Of a stretch of DNA of 64,000 nt, positions 45,211-55,789 are shown one piece after another. The stretch lies in assembly GCA_030035585.1 (NCBI GenBank), contig CM057469.1, positions 16,982,501-17,046,500 on the forward strand, given 5' to 3'. Under the pieces are notes generated by a model. The model made no database searches and was not told where the DNA came from. It saw nothing but the letters and a program-made list of their open reading frames with translations. The position numbers were made by a program, and so were the translations under genes. How positions within the stretch are numbered: position 1 is the first letter of the stretch; every line of letters begins with the position of its first letter. The DNA is from Dugong dugon. Taxonomy: Eukaryota > Chordata > Mammalia > Sirenia > Dugongidae.

Positions 45211-48080
45211 TGTTGTTGTTGTTGTTAGGTGCTGTCAAGTCAGTTCTGACTCAGCAACACTGTGTACAACAGGAGGAAACACTGTCCAGTCCTGCACCAT
45301 CGTCACAATTATTGTTATGTTTTAGCCCCTTACTGCAGCCCCTGTGTCTATCCATCTCATAGAGGGTCTTCCCCTTTTTCGCTGACCCTCTACTTTACCA
45401 AGCATGATGAGGTTCTCCAGGAACAGGTCCCTTCTGATAACATGTCCAAAGTACACGAGATGAAGTTTCACGCTAACCTCCCTATAAGGAGCATTCTGGC
45501 TGTACTTCTTCTGAGACAGATTTTGTTTGTTCTCCTGGCAGTCCATGGTATATTCAATATTCTTACCCAACACCATAATTAAAATTAATTCTTCTTCACT
45601 CTTCCTTATTCATTGTCCAGCTTTCAAATGCATATGAGGTGATTGAAAACACCATGGCTTGGGTCAGGTGCACCTTAGTCCTCAAAGTGACATCTTTGCT
45701 TTTTAACACTTTAAAGAGGTCTTTTGCAGCAGATTTACCCAATGCAATGTGTTGTTTGATTTCTTGACTGCTGCTTCCCTGGGCATTGATTGTGGATCCA
45801 ACTAAAATGAAATCCTTGACAACTTCAATATTTTCTCCATTTATCATGACGTTGTTTGTTGGTCCAGTTGTGAGGATTTTTGTTTTCTTTATGTTAAGGT
45901 ATAATCCATACTGAGGGCTGTAGTCTTTGATCTTCATCAGTAAGTGCTTCAAGTCTTCTCCACTTTTCAGTAAGCAAGGTTGTGTCATCTGCATAACACA
46001 TGTTGTTGATGAGTCTTCCTCCCATCCTGATGCTGAGTTCTTCTTCATATAGTCCAGCTTCTTGGATTATTTGCTCAGCATACAGATTGAATAAGTATGG
46101 TGAAAGGATACAACCTTGATGTACACCTTTCCTGGTTTTAAATCACCCAGTTTCGCCTTGTTCTGTTTGAATGACTGCCTCTTGGTCTATGTCCAGGTTC
46201 CTCTGGAGTACAATTAAGTGTTCTAGAACTCCCATTTTTCCCAATGTTATCCATAATTTGTTATGATCCACACAGTCAAATGCTTTTCGCATAGTCACTA
46301 AAACACAGGTAAATATCTTTCTGGTATTCTCTACTTTCAGCCAGGATGTATCTGACATCAGCAGTGATATCCTTCATTCCACATCCTCTTCTGAATCTAG
46401 CCTGAATTTCTGGAAGGTCTTTGTTGATGTACTGCTACAACTATTTTTGAATTATCTTAGGAAAATTTTACATGCATGTGGTATTAATGATATAGTTCAA
46501 TAATTTTTGCATTCTATTGGATCATCTTTCTTTGGAATGGGCATGCATATGGATATCTTCTAGTTGGTTGGCCAGGTAGCTGACTTCCAAGTATCTTGGC
46601 ATAGTCTAGTGAGGACTTCCACCATTGCGTCAATTTGTTGAAACATCTCAGTTGGTATTCTGTCAATTCTTAGAGCTTTGTTTTTTGCCAATGACTTCAG
46701 TGCAGTTTGGACTTCTTCCTTCAATACCCTATTGGTTCTTGATTACATGCTACCTCTTGAAATGGTTAAACGCTGACCAATTCTTTTTGGTACAGTGACT
46801 GTGTATTCTTTCCATCTTCCTTTGATGTTTCCTGCGTCGTTCAGTACGTTGCCCATAGAATCCTTCAATATTGCACCTCAAGGATTGCATATTTTCTTCA
46901 GTTCTTTCAGCTTTAGAAATGCTGAGCATGTTCTTCCCTTTTGGTTTCCTAACTCTAGGTCTTGCACATTTCATTATAATCTTTACTTTGTCTTCTTGAG
47001 CTGCCCTTTGAAGTCTTCTGTTCAGCTCTTTTATTTCATTTCTTCCATTCGCTTTAGCTACTCTACGTTCAAGAGCAATTTTCAGAGTCTTTTGATATCC
47101 ATTCTGGTCGTTTCTTTATTTCTTGTCTTTTTAATGACCTTTTGCATTCTTCATGTATGATGTCCTTGATGTCATCCCACAACTCCTCTGGTCTTCAGTC
47201 ATTAGTGTTCAATGCATCAAATCTATTCTTCAGATGGTTTCTAAATTCAGGTGGGATATACTCAAGGTTGTATTTTGGCTCTCATGGACTTGTTTTAATT
47301 GTCTTCAGCTTCTACTTGAACTTGCATATGAGCAATTGATGGTCTGTTCTTCAGTCGACCCTGGCCTTGTTCAGTAATAACATTGAGCTTCTCCATTGTC
47401 TCTTTCCACAGACGTAGTTGATCTAATTCCTGTGTATTTCAGCTGGTGGAGCTCCATGTGTATAGTCGCCATTTATGTTGATGAAAAAAGATATTTACAG
47501 TGAATAGGTCTTGCAAAATTCTATCATGTGGTCTCTGGTGTCATTTCTATCATCAAGGCCATATTTTCCAACTGTTGATTCTTCTTCATTTCCAACTTTT
47601 CCTTTCCAATCACCAGTAATTGTCAATGCATCTTGATTGCATGTTTGATCAATTTCAGACTGCAAAAGTTGGTAAAAATCTTCAATTTCTTTACATTTAG
47701 CATTAGTGGTTGGTGTGTAAATTTGAATAATACTTGTATTAACTGGTCTTCCTTGTAGGCGTATGGATATTATCCTATCACTGACAGCGTTGTACTTCAG
47801 GATAGATCTTGAAGTGTTCTTTTTGACCATGAATGGGACGTTGCTCCTCTTTAATTTGTCATTCCTAGCATAGTAGACCATATGATTGTCTGAATCAAAA
47901 TGGTCAATACTAGTCCATTTCAGCTCACTAATGCCTAGGATATTGATCTTCAAGTGTTCCATTTCATTTTTGACAACTTCCAATTTTCCTAGATTTATGT
48001 TTCATAATTCCACATTCCAATTATTAATGATGTTTGCAGCTGTTCTAGTTTTGAGTTGTGCTTCATCAGCAAATTAAGAA
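45211..48080 (-). mobile_element. Second near-full-length RTE (BovB-like) LINE, reverse, dead
   Basis: Reverse orientation: the 3' tail (GTT)n starts at 45211 and the 5' end is near 48080. Reverse-strand frames keep an endonuclease segment of about 160 residues (47495-47983, LKINILGISELKWTSIDHFD), an RT segment with KAFDCVDHNKLWITLGKMG (about 46230-46300) and the C-terminal SQKKYSQNAP block. Stops and shifts separate these pieces. Same family as the copy at 26.7-29.7 kb. Confidence 0.9.
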
Positions 48081-48099
48081 TATGCAGTGTAGTAGCCTA

Positions 48100-48515
48100 G
48101 CTCCAGTTACAGTGCTCACTCAACAACACTTATTGAGTGCCTGCTATATGTCAGGAACTATGTTAGGCTCTACTAGCAAAAAGACATGGCCCCACCCTAT
48201 ATGAGTTCACCCTCTGATTGGAGTGCTTGAGGTACTTGAAAATATTAAAACTGTATTTCTTAAAAAAAAAAAATCCTTCTAACTTTACTAATTATGACAG
48301 ATTTCCCTGTATCTTGCTTGCTATTTCCTTTTTCCTTATTTGGCTAAATTATGAGGTTGTCTTGTACCTACAGAAATTTAACATTTATTCATTTATGCAT
48401 TCATTCATTCAGTAAATATTTATTGAGCACCTAATACATTCTAGGCAGGGAAGTAGCAGTGAAGGAAACAGACATCCCTGCCTTCTTTTAGTTTACATTA
48501 TTTATTATTTTTTCC
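48100..48515 (+). repeat. L2 3' relic(s)
   Basis: Two phrases of the L2 3' region occur: ACTTATTGAGTGCCTGCTATATG and, at 48.42 kb, TTATTGAGCACCTAATACATTC. They may be two fragments. Confidence 0.6.
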
Positions 48516-48519
48516 ACAG

Positions 48520-48744
48520 GTAAGAGATTTGCTGTCTAGAACCAAGAAACCTGGTGGGCTAAAAAGTAAGGAAGATCAACAGCTGGGCTTTTATGTGGAT
48601 GGTCTGAAATCAGTGCCTTGAGAGAGCTATGCACAAATTGAAAGGCTGATGGAGCAAGGAACAAAAATAAGGACAACAGCTTCAACCAACATGAATGCCA
48701 GCAGCAGCCGATCCCATATGGTCATCACCATTCAGTTCAAGCAG
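48520..48744 (+). pseudogene. KIF28: KIF28 exon 5 (switch I) with premature stop and dead donor
   Basis: A 225-base exon, phase 0 to 0. It has a good acceptor (TTTTCCACAG) and reads VRDLLSRTKKPGG, then FYVDGLKSVP, TGA at 48619-48621, [13 protein letters not shown] and [20 protein letters not shown]. The switch I motif is intact after the stop. Kinesin family logic and the sequence suggest the TGA was CGA (arginine). After FKQ the expected donor GTGAGA reads CTGAGA (48745-48750). A cryptic CAG|GTGAAG starts 12 bases further on but would add LRFR and keep phase. The next exon joins FKQ directly in family members. Confidence 0.92.
48619..48621 (+). other. KIF28: Premature stop codon in KIF28
   Basis: TGA in the reading frame fixed by flanking motor sequence on both sides; CGA to TGA at a CpG is the simplest origin. 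Confidence 0.9.
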
Positions 48745-48750
48745 CTGAGA
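48745..48750 (+). other. KIF28: Lost splice donor after KIF28 exon 5
   Basis: The sequence is CAG|CTGAGA; one G-to-C change from the consensus donor CAG|GTGAGA. The position is set by the phase-0 junction to exon 6. Confidence 0.78.
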
Positions 48751-49495
48751 TTCAGGTGAAGGCCGTTGTCCCCATCTTCCACCAAGAGTGGTCCATGGGG
48801 AGGGTTCCCAGTGGCATAGTGGGCTGGTGAGTATTATAGAGTCCTTTTAGATTTGACCTATGGGTTAAAGTGTCTACTTTAGACACAACCATAGAACAGA
48901 GCGTCAGAAACAGAAAAGTGAGGCACTGCTCTTGTCTCACTTCCCCTGACCCAATGTCCATGTCCTCCCCCTGGCCTAAGTGAGCCCACTACTGAGGGTG
49001 GAGTGCTAGCAAGATCTACCACATCTGAGAGGTGCCCACGGCACTAAAGGCTGCTTTCCCTCAAGCAAATTCCATACTCTGAGGAATGAATTTTGACCCC
49101 AAGTTGATCAAGGAGCAAATTATGAAGATATGAAAGTGACTCTGCGCTTTATCATGGAGAATTCTATGAGTAGCCCTCGTGTGCATCATGTGAATAATGA
49201 TGACCAGCTCTCAGATCTATGAGCCTAGGGGACCACCAGATACTGAAGTACATTTAGGATATTTGGATACCAAGGTAAATTCTTTGAAATCAGGTAGTCT
49301 GTGTAACTCTCCACTAACTAGAATATCTGATAAACTAGAACACACTCTTCTCCTCTATGCTTCTTAATGGATATCAGAGAGTGATCTCTATGATATCACC
49401 AGTATGATTTAGAAATGATTATTCACAACACCTGGGCAGATTCTACAGTTAGCTATGATTTTACCACCCCGTCCTCCAGGCCATAGCACTAGTAA

Positions 49496-49888
49496 TGTTG
49501 TTGTTAGCTGCCTTTGAGTCCGCTCTGACTCATGGCAACCCACGTAGAACAGAATAAAACGTTGCCTGGTCCCGCGCCATCTTCATGATCATCGGTATGC
49601 TCAAGTCTATTGTTGTGGCTACTATGTACTTTGAGTGCCTTCCAACCTATGGGGCTCATCTTCCAGCATCGTTTCAGGCAATATTCTGTTGTGATCTATA
49701 GGGTTTTCACTGGCTAATTTTTGGAAGTAGATTACTAGGCCTTTCTTCCTGGTCTTAGTCTGGAAGCCCTGCTGAAACCTGTCCCCATGGGTGACTCTGC
49801 TGGTATTTGAAATACCAGTGGTATAGTTTCCAGCATTACAGCAACACCCAAGCCACTACAGTATGACAAACTGACATACAGGTGGTGG
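49496..49888 (-). repeat. Afrotherian tRNA/RTE-type SINE, reverse
   Basis: Starts with TGTTGTTAGCTGCCTTTGAG and includes TGGCTAATTTTTGGAAGTAG and GACATACAGGTGGTGGAGC. Same family as 36.8 kb. Confidence 0.75.
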
Positions 49889-49908
49889 AGCACAAGTAAT
49901 ACATAAAT

Positions 49909-50060
49909 CAAACCAAAAAAACCAAACCCCTTGCCATCGTGTTGATTCTGACTCACAGTGACCCTATAGGACAGAGTAGAGCTGCCCCATAGGGTTTCCA
50001 AGGAGAACCTGGTGAATTTGAACTGCCGACATTTTGATTAGCAGCCTGAGCCCTTAACCA
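49909..50060 (-). repeat. AfroSINE, head end truncated
   Basis: Reverse copy from AAACCAAAAAAACCAAACCC to GCAGCCTGAGCCCTTAACC. Confidence 0.9.
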
Positions 50061-50247
50061 TACATAGAGAATAATATATGAAGATTGTATAACCAGGAAT
50101 AGTGGGAAAACACTGCACATGGAGGCAGAAAACTGTGGATAAGTCTGACTTCTCAGATTTCCAGCTCTGAAACTTTGGGAAATAACTTATCTCTCTGAGT
50201 ATCAGTTTCCTTTCTGTAAAATGAGACAAATAGCTTTCCTCACAGGA

Positions 50248-50775
50248 ATGTTGTTGCTGTTGTTAGGTGTTGTCCAACTTGTTCCGACTCATAGTGATCC
50301 TGTGTACAACAGAACAAAACACTGCCTGGTCCTGTATCATCTTCACAACCGTTGCTGTGTTTGAGCCCATTGTTGCAGCCACTGTGTCAATCCATCGCGT
50401 TGAGGGTCTTCCTCTTTTTTGCTGACTTTCTACTTTACCAAGCGTGATGTCCTTCTCCAGGGACTGGTCCCTGCTGATAACATGTCCAAAGTACTTGAGA
50501 CGAAGTCTCACCATCTTTGCTTCTAAGGAGCATTCTAGCTGTACTTCTTCCAAGACAGATTTGTTCATTCTTCTGGAAGTCCATGGTATATTCAATATTC
50601 TTCACCAACACCATAATTCAAATGCGTCAATTCTTCTTCGGTCTTGCTTATTCATTGTCCAGCTTTCACATGCATTTACGATGATTGAAAGTACCAAGGC
50701 TTGGGTCAGGTGCACCTTAGTCCTCAAAGTGACATCTTTGCTTTTAACACTTTAAAGAGGTCTTTACAGCAGAAA
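50248..50775 (-). mobile_element. RTE LINE 3' fragment
   Basis: 5'-truncated reverse copy. The reverse strand encodes EVQLECSLEAKMVRLRLKYF and VISRDQSLEKDITLGKVESQ, the RTE C-terminal block. Confidence 0.9.
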
Positions 50776-51015
50776 TGTTGGAAGGCTTAAATCTGACAAT
50801 ATATTCTAAAAAACTTTGTAAACTTTTAAAGTACTATTCAGTTGTTTTTACAATGTTAGTAAAATTTATAAGCTTTCTATATGGTTTTCCCTGATATTTT
50901 TAAACTTGATTTTTAAACAAATCAGCTGAAAATAATGAGTGGAGAGATTTAGCACCATGCTCTGTTTATTGGTTTCAGTAATAATAATGGTAATATTAGC
51001 ACCTATTATTGTATG

Positions 51016-51178
51016 CTGGAGCCCTGGTGGTGCAGTGGTTAAGAACTCGGCATCTAACCAAAAGGTCAGCAGTTCAAATCCAGCAGCCACTTCTTGGAAA
51101 CCGCAGAGGGCATAATCCTTCTTCTCTGTCCTATGGGGTCACTATGAGTCGGAACTGACCTGAAGCAATGGGCTTTAT
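51016..51178 (+). repeat. AfroSINE, forward
   Basis: From CTGGAGCCCTGGTGGTGCAG to GTCGGAACTGACCTGAAGC. Confidence 0.92.
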
Positions 51179-51194
51179 TGTATGCCACATGTTG

Positions 51195-51370
51195 TATTAG
51201 ATACATTATGTCTATTATCGTTAACTTTCATAACATCCCAATAAAATGTTATTACCCCATTTTACAAATGAGAAAGTTGAAACTTTGAAAAGTTAAGCCA
51301 TTTGCTCATGGTCATGCAGTCATCAAGGGGATCTGTAGGATTCTAAAATCCATGTTCTTTCCACAACATG
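51195..51370 (+). repeat. MIR-type relic
   Basis: CATTTTACAAATGAGAAAGTTG followed by a block ending TCATGCAGTCATCAAGG resembles MIR/MIR3. Confidence 0.55.
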
Positions 51371-51709
51371 ACCACACAATCCTGGATAGTTATTTTGCAG
51401 ATTTCATGGTATTTTGTATTTTAGAAGTTTATTAACCACAGAAATACTGGAACAATAATTGATATCTAATATATCATTGGAAAACAGCTTTGCAGAATTG
51501 GGAAGGGACAACTGAGACATTTGGACCTGGTAATGTATTACTGCAAAATGTCATTGTAAAGCCTATGGAAATTTAATTTATAAATGTTAATATGTCTTTC
51601 TTTGAATCTGCAATACATTTAGAAGAAACATTTAAACAGGGGAACTAGACTGACTTAATATACCACCAGCTACCACTCTAATAGCATGACCTGTGGTTCT
51701 TTCCTACAG

Positions 51710-51859
51710 ATTTTCCTAGACAGAGACCTCACCAAACAATCCAGTATTAATTTGGTGGACTTAGCAGGAAGTGAAAGGCAGAAATCTTCAGGATCTGAAG
51801 GGGACAGACTACGGGAAGGATCACGTGTTAAGTTTAACCAGTTTAGGGAATGTTATCAG
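51710..51859 (+). pseudogene. KIF28: KIF28 exon 6 (switch II) with 5-base deletion
   Basis: The acceptor TTCCTACAG ends at 51709 and the donor is CAG|GTAAAT. It reads IFLDRDLTKQSSINL, VDLAGSERQKSSGSEG and DRLREGSRV in phase 0. After that, homologous sequence (LTSLGNVIS) continues only one frame over. Four bases (AAGT) stand where nine (coding N-L-S in kinesins) are expected, so five bases are missing near 51830. Read unshifted, the exon runs KFNQFRECYQ and, after splicing, meets TGA at 55681-55683 in exon 7. With the five bases restored the exon is 155 bases and its phase matches exon 7. Confidence 0.92.
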
Positions 51860-52137
51860 GTAAATAATCAGTGAGCAGGTGTTTGTGCCATTGAAATGAC
51901 CTCAGGTACAGAAAATTAGATTAATCATAATCCTTGGTTCATTAAGTCATGCCTGACCCTCATATATTTTATGTTAAACTAATTGTTTTTAATAAATGAA
52001 ACCACCCCCAATCCAAAAAGTAGTATATTACCAATAACATACACCTGCCTGTGGTATTCCTCTCCTAGCCTCCCCTTAAAGGCACCACTCTCTTGAATTT
52101 TATGCTTATCCTTCTTTTCTCTTTGTCTCTGCCTCTC

Positions 52138-52240
52138 TGCCCGTCCTTCTGCCTTTCCTTCCTTCCTTTCTCACTCCCTCCCTCCCTCTCTTTCACTGTC
52201 TCTCCCCCTCCTTCCCTTCCTTCTTTTTTTCATCCTTTCT
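52138..52240 (+). repeat. Pyrimidine-rich simple repeat
   Basis: CCTTCCTTCCTTTCTCACTCC-like (CT)-rich tract inside KIF28 intron 6. Confidence 0.85.
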
Positions 52241-52334
52241 TGTTTTATCACATGTGTATATTAATGTTTAGTAGTACTTGTTTTTAAACTTCATAAAAAG
52301 GGAAAAATGCTATATTGTCTTCTGAGACTTGTCC

Positions 52335-53640
52335 TTTTTTTTTTAACTTTGTTATTAAGGTACAAATTACATACAGTAAAATACACAAATCTTAAATGTT
52401 CAGCTCAATGAATGTTTATATATGTATATAGCCATGTGATTACCTCCTTGATCAAGATATAGAACATTTCCAACACTCAGAAATCTCCCTCATATCCTTT
52501 CCCAATCAATACTCTTTGTCACTGTAGACTAGTTTTGCCTAATTTTGATATTTATATAAATGGGATTATTCGGGATATACTCTTTTGTGTTTGGATTCTT
52601 TCACTAAGGATTGTGTCTATGAGACTAATCTATGTTGTTGCATGGAGCAATTATTAGTCCCTTTTTATTGCTATGTAGTATTCCATTGTAGGACTGTATC
52701 AAAATATATTACTTCATTCTCCTGTTGATGGACATTTAGGTTGTTTCCAGGTTTGGGCTATTATGAATAAAATTGCTATGAACATTCTTGTACATGTACT
52801 TTGTGGTAAATAACTATTCATTTCTTTTTGCTAGAAACCCAGGAGTAGAATTCCTAGGACTTGCTCTTAGGTTAACATTATTAACAAGATCTGACCATGT
52901 TACGTGTAGCTATAGTTTATTTTCTCTTCTTCAATAAACATTGTGTCTGTGAGATCTGTCTGTGTTATTGCAGATAGTAATTGTTAGTTCTTTTTCATCT
53001 CTATGTAGTAATTTGTTGCGGAAGTATTCCACAATTTATTTATTCATTTTCTTGTAGATGGGCATTTGGATTGTTTCCAGGCTTTTTGTTTTTCTTTTGC
53101 TATTACAAGCAGTGCTACTATGAACATTCTTGTACAAATCATTTGTATCAATATATTAAAGTTTCTTTTGGGCATATAGATAAGAGTGAAATTATTGGGT
53201 CATAAGGTGTGTGAATACCTCATTTTAGAAGATGATGCCAAATTGTTTTTCAAAGTGGTTGTACTAACTTACATTCCCAGCAGCAATATATAAGATATCC
53301 TATTGATCCACATTTTATCTAACACTTGAAATTGTCAAATTTTCTGATAATTACCAATTAAATGGATATAAATGTATCTTATCATGGTCTTGATACCCTT
53401 GACTATTAGCAGGGTTGAGCATTTCTTGATACGTTTATTAGCAATCTTTCCCCATCTGTGAAATGCCTGTTATGTATTGCCCATTTTTCTCTTGAGTTGT
53501 TGTCTTTTTTTATTGATTTGTAGGCATCCTTTATGTATTTTTTATATTACTCTTCTGTTAGTTACATGTATTATAAATATCTTCTCTGAGTTATAGCTTG
53601 TCTTCTCACTTTCTTTAAGGTGTCTATTGATGAACAGACG
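52335..53640 (-). mobile_element. Old L1 3' end fragments, antisense
   Basis: TTTGTTATTAAGGTACAAATTAC start, then GGACATTTAGGTTGTTTCCAG. A second related block around 52.93-53.20 kb repeats CTATGAACATTCTTGTACA. Two L1 3' copies in the same orientation, or a duplicated one. Confidence 0.7.
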
Positions 53641-53780
53641 TTACGGTTTATGTTTTGCTTTCTTGTGTGTGTCTTGTTTAAGAAAATTAGAATCAGAAAG
53701 ATATCCACCTATATTACAGTTAAGTTCCTGTTCATCTGGAGTTGATCTCTGTGTATTTTGTTCATTATTTTTTCCTTATA

Positions 53781-53990
53781 AAAACCAAAAACCAAACCCA
53801 CTGCTGTCGAGTTGGTTCCGATTCATAGCGACCCTATAGGACAGAGTAGAGTTGTCCCCTAGGGTTTCCAAGGCTGTAAATCTTTAAGGAAGCAGACTGC
53901 CACACCTTTCTCCTGTGGAGTGGCTGGTGGATTCAAACTACCAACCTTTTGGTTAGCAGCCAAGCGCTTTAACCACTGCGCCACCAGGGT
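53781..53990 (-). repeat. AfroSINE, long variant
   Basis: Reverse copy from AAAACCAAAAACCAAACCC to GCGCCACCAGGG. Well preserved tail. Confidence 0.93.
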
Positions 53991-54169
53991 CATTTTTTTT
54001 TTCCTTATGGATTACCAATATTTCCAGTTCCATTTGTTGAATAGTTTCTTCTTTATTCACTGCTACCTTTGTCATACATCAAAATACAACATATGCTTAA
54101 CTCTGTTTCTTGGCTCTTTAATCTGTTAAATTGGTCAAAGTCTAAATATAATGAATACTTTATCCTCCT

Positions 54170-55150
54170 CCTGGACAATACAAGAATCTCCAGACTGCAT
54201 AGGTAATTGTTTATATGGATTTTTTTGTATTGTTATATGTATTTTAATTCTATTTTTTAACCCAGAAGACATTATAATTACTCTTTTATACAGTGTTCAT
54301 TCATATTTATGGCACCACCCCCTTTTTGGCTACTCATTCTTTCTTGTACCTCAGAGCTGCTATCTAAGACTCTCATTTTGTTGATGTTCTTTAGAATTTC
54401 CTTTAGTGATGTTCACTGATGGCAAAGTCTCAGTTTTCATTTGGCTGAAATGTCTTTATTTCATCCTCATTCTTGAAAGATATTTTTGCTGGGTATAGAA
54501 TTTTAGATGAATGGCATTTTCTTTCAGTTCCTTAAGGATACCATTCCACTGTTCTCTGTTGTTGATCTAATTTCTATTCTCTGAAAATAATCTGTCATTT
54601 TTCCCTAGCTGCTTTTAAGCTCTTCTCTTTTTGGTTTTCTCCAGTTTCACTGTACTATATTTGAGTGTGAATTTTATTTATCCTGCTTGGAATTGCTTGA
54701 CATTCATAATTCTGTAGATTAGTGGTTTTCATCTGTTCTGGGAAATTCTCAGCCATTAGCTCTCACACACTGCTTCTGCCCTTTTTCTTTTTTTTTTTTT
54801 TTCCTCTTTTCTCCTTCTGAGACTTCAATTAAGCTCTGTTGGACCTTCTCACTCTGTCCTCCATGACTCTTAACCTTTTTTTTCTTATTTCCTAGCTCCA
54901 TGTCTCTGGACTGCCCTCTGGATACTTTCTTCTGATCTAACTAGTTCTCTAATTCCTACAAAAGCAGTGTTTAAATTTACTGTTAAGCCCATTCATGGTG
55001 TTTTTAATTTCAATTGCTGTATTCCTTTGTTTCTAGAATATCACTTTGTTTCTTTTCCAAATCTGCTAGGTTAATTTTAGAGATTTCTTTTCTCTATTTG
55101 TGATTATAATTTCTCATAAATGGAATTGCCTTTTTCCCCTTCCCCTTTCT
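54170..55150 (-). mobile_element. Old L1/HAL1-like fragment, antisense
   Basis: T-rich sequence with GCTGGGTATAGAATTTTAGATG and TTCACTGTACTATATTTGAG, resembling antisense old L1/HAL1; similar to 39.8-40.6 kb. Confidence 0.5.
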
Positions 55151-55671
55151 TCAATATCAACTCTGCTTTATTTGTAGTCCCCCTAGAGGGGGTGGAGGAT
55201 AAGACATTTACTTCTCATTCATTCTTACTTTGAGGCTGTCCTAACTTTATGGGATCTTCTTAGGCAGGTGGGAGAAAGGCAAGAAAAGGATTTAAAAGAA
55301 TTTCCCATACCCACCTTTAGGTTGCAGTCCCATCTCTATACACAAATTTACAATAGCCTGAAGTCTCTTCAGGTTTTTCCTCACTGTTTTTAGTTTGTTA
55401 GTGCCTCAGATCTGGGCCTCCCCCTCTCATTTATGGTTTCTCCAGGGTTTATTTCAATGAGAGAGTCAGCAGTCTGTATTGTTAAGCTATCCTGCTTCAG
55501 CATCTTTGTACAGAAGGTGTCTTCACTGTTAGATATTATTTAGAGACATGTCTCAGGCTTACAGGGTCAAAGAGGTGATTTGAGAAGTGTTTCTGACTTA
55601 TCTATAGGGAGAGATACTTCTTTTTGAAATATTCTTCTAATTTTTTGTTTGGTATTTTCTTTTTCATCTAG

Positions 55672-55783
55672 TGCTCTGGCTGATGCCGCCATGGGGAAGA
55701 AAGTCCTGCACATCCCCTACAGAGATTCCATTCTCACCAAACTGCTCCAGTCAGCTCTGGGTGGCAACAGCAGAACTATTTTG
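55672..55783 (+). pseudogene. KIF28: KIF28 exon 7 with dead donor
   Basis: A 112-base exon entered in phase 2 through TTTTTCATCTAG. It reads (S)[19 protein letters not shown], then [18 protein letters not shown] in phase 0. HIPYRDS and LGGNSRT are universal kinesin motifs and are intact. The donor expected after TTG (55783) would be GTAAAT; the genome has TTAAAT, one base different. A GT one base upstream would shift the frame. Confidence 0.9.
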
Positions 55784-55789
55784 TTAAAT
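55784..55789 (+). other. KIF28: Lost splice donor after KIF28 exon 7
   Basis: TTG|TTAAAT where phase and homology place the boundary; a single G-to-T change from GTAAAT explains it. Confidence 0.75.

Noticed and set aside
47495..47983. 162-residue reverse-strand protein as a novel nuclease
   Set aside because: It is the endonuclease part of a dead RTE LINE; the rest of the same element follows in order with stops.
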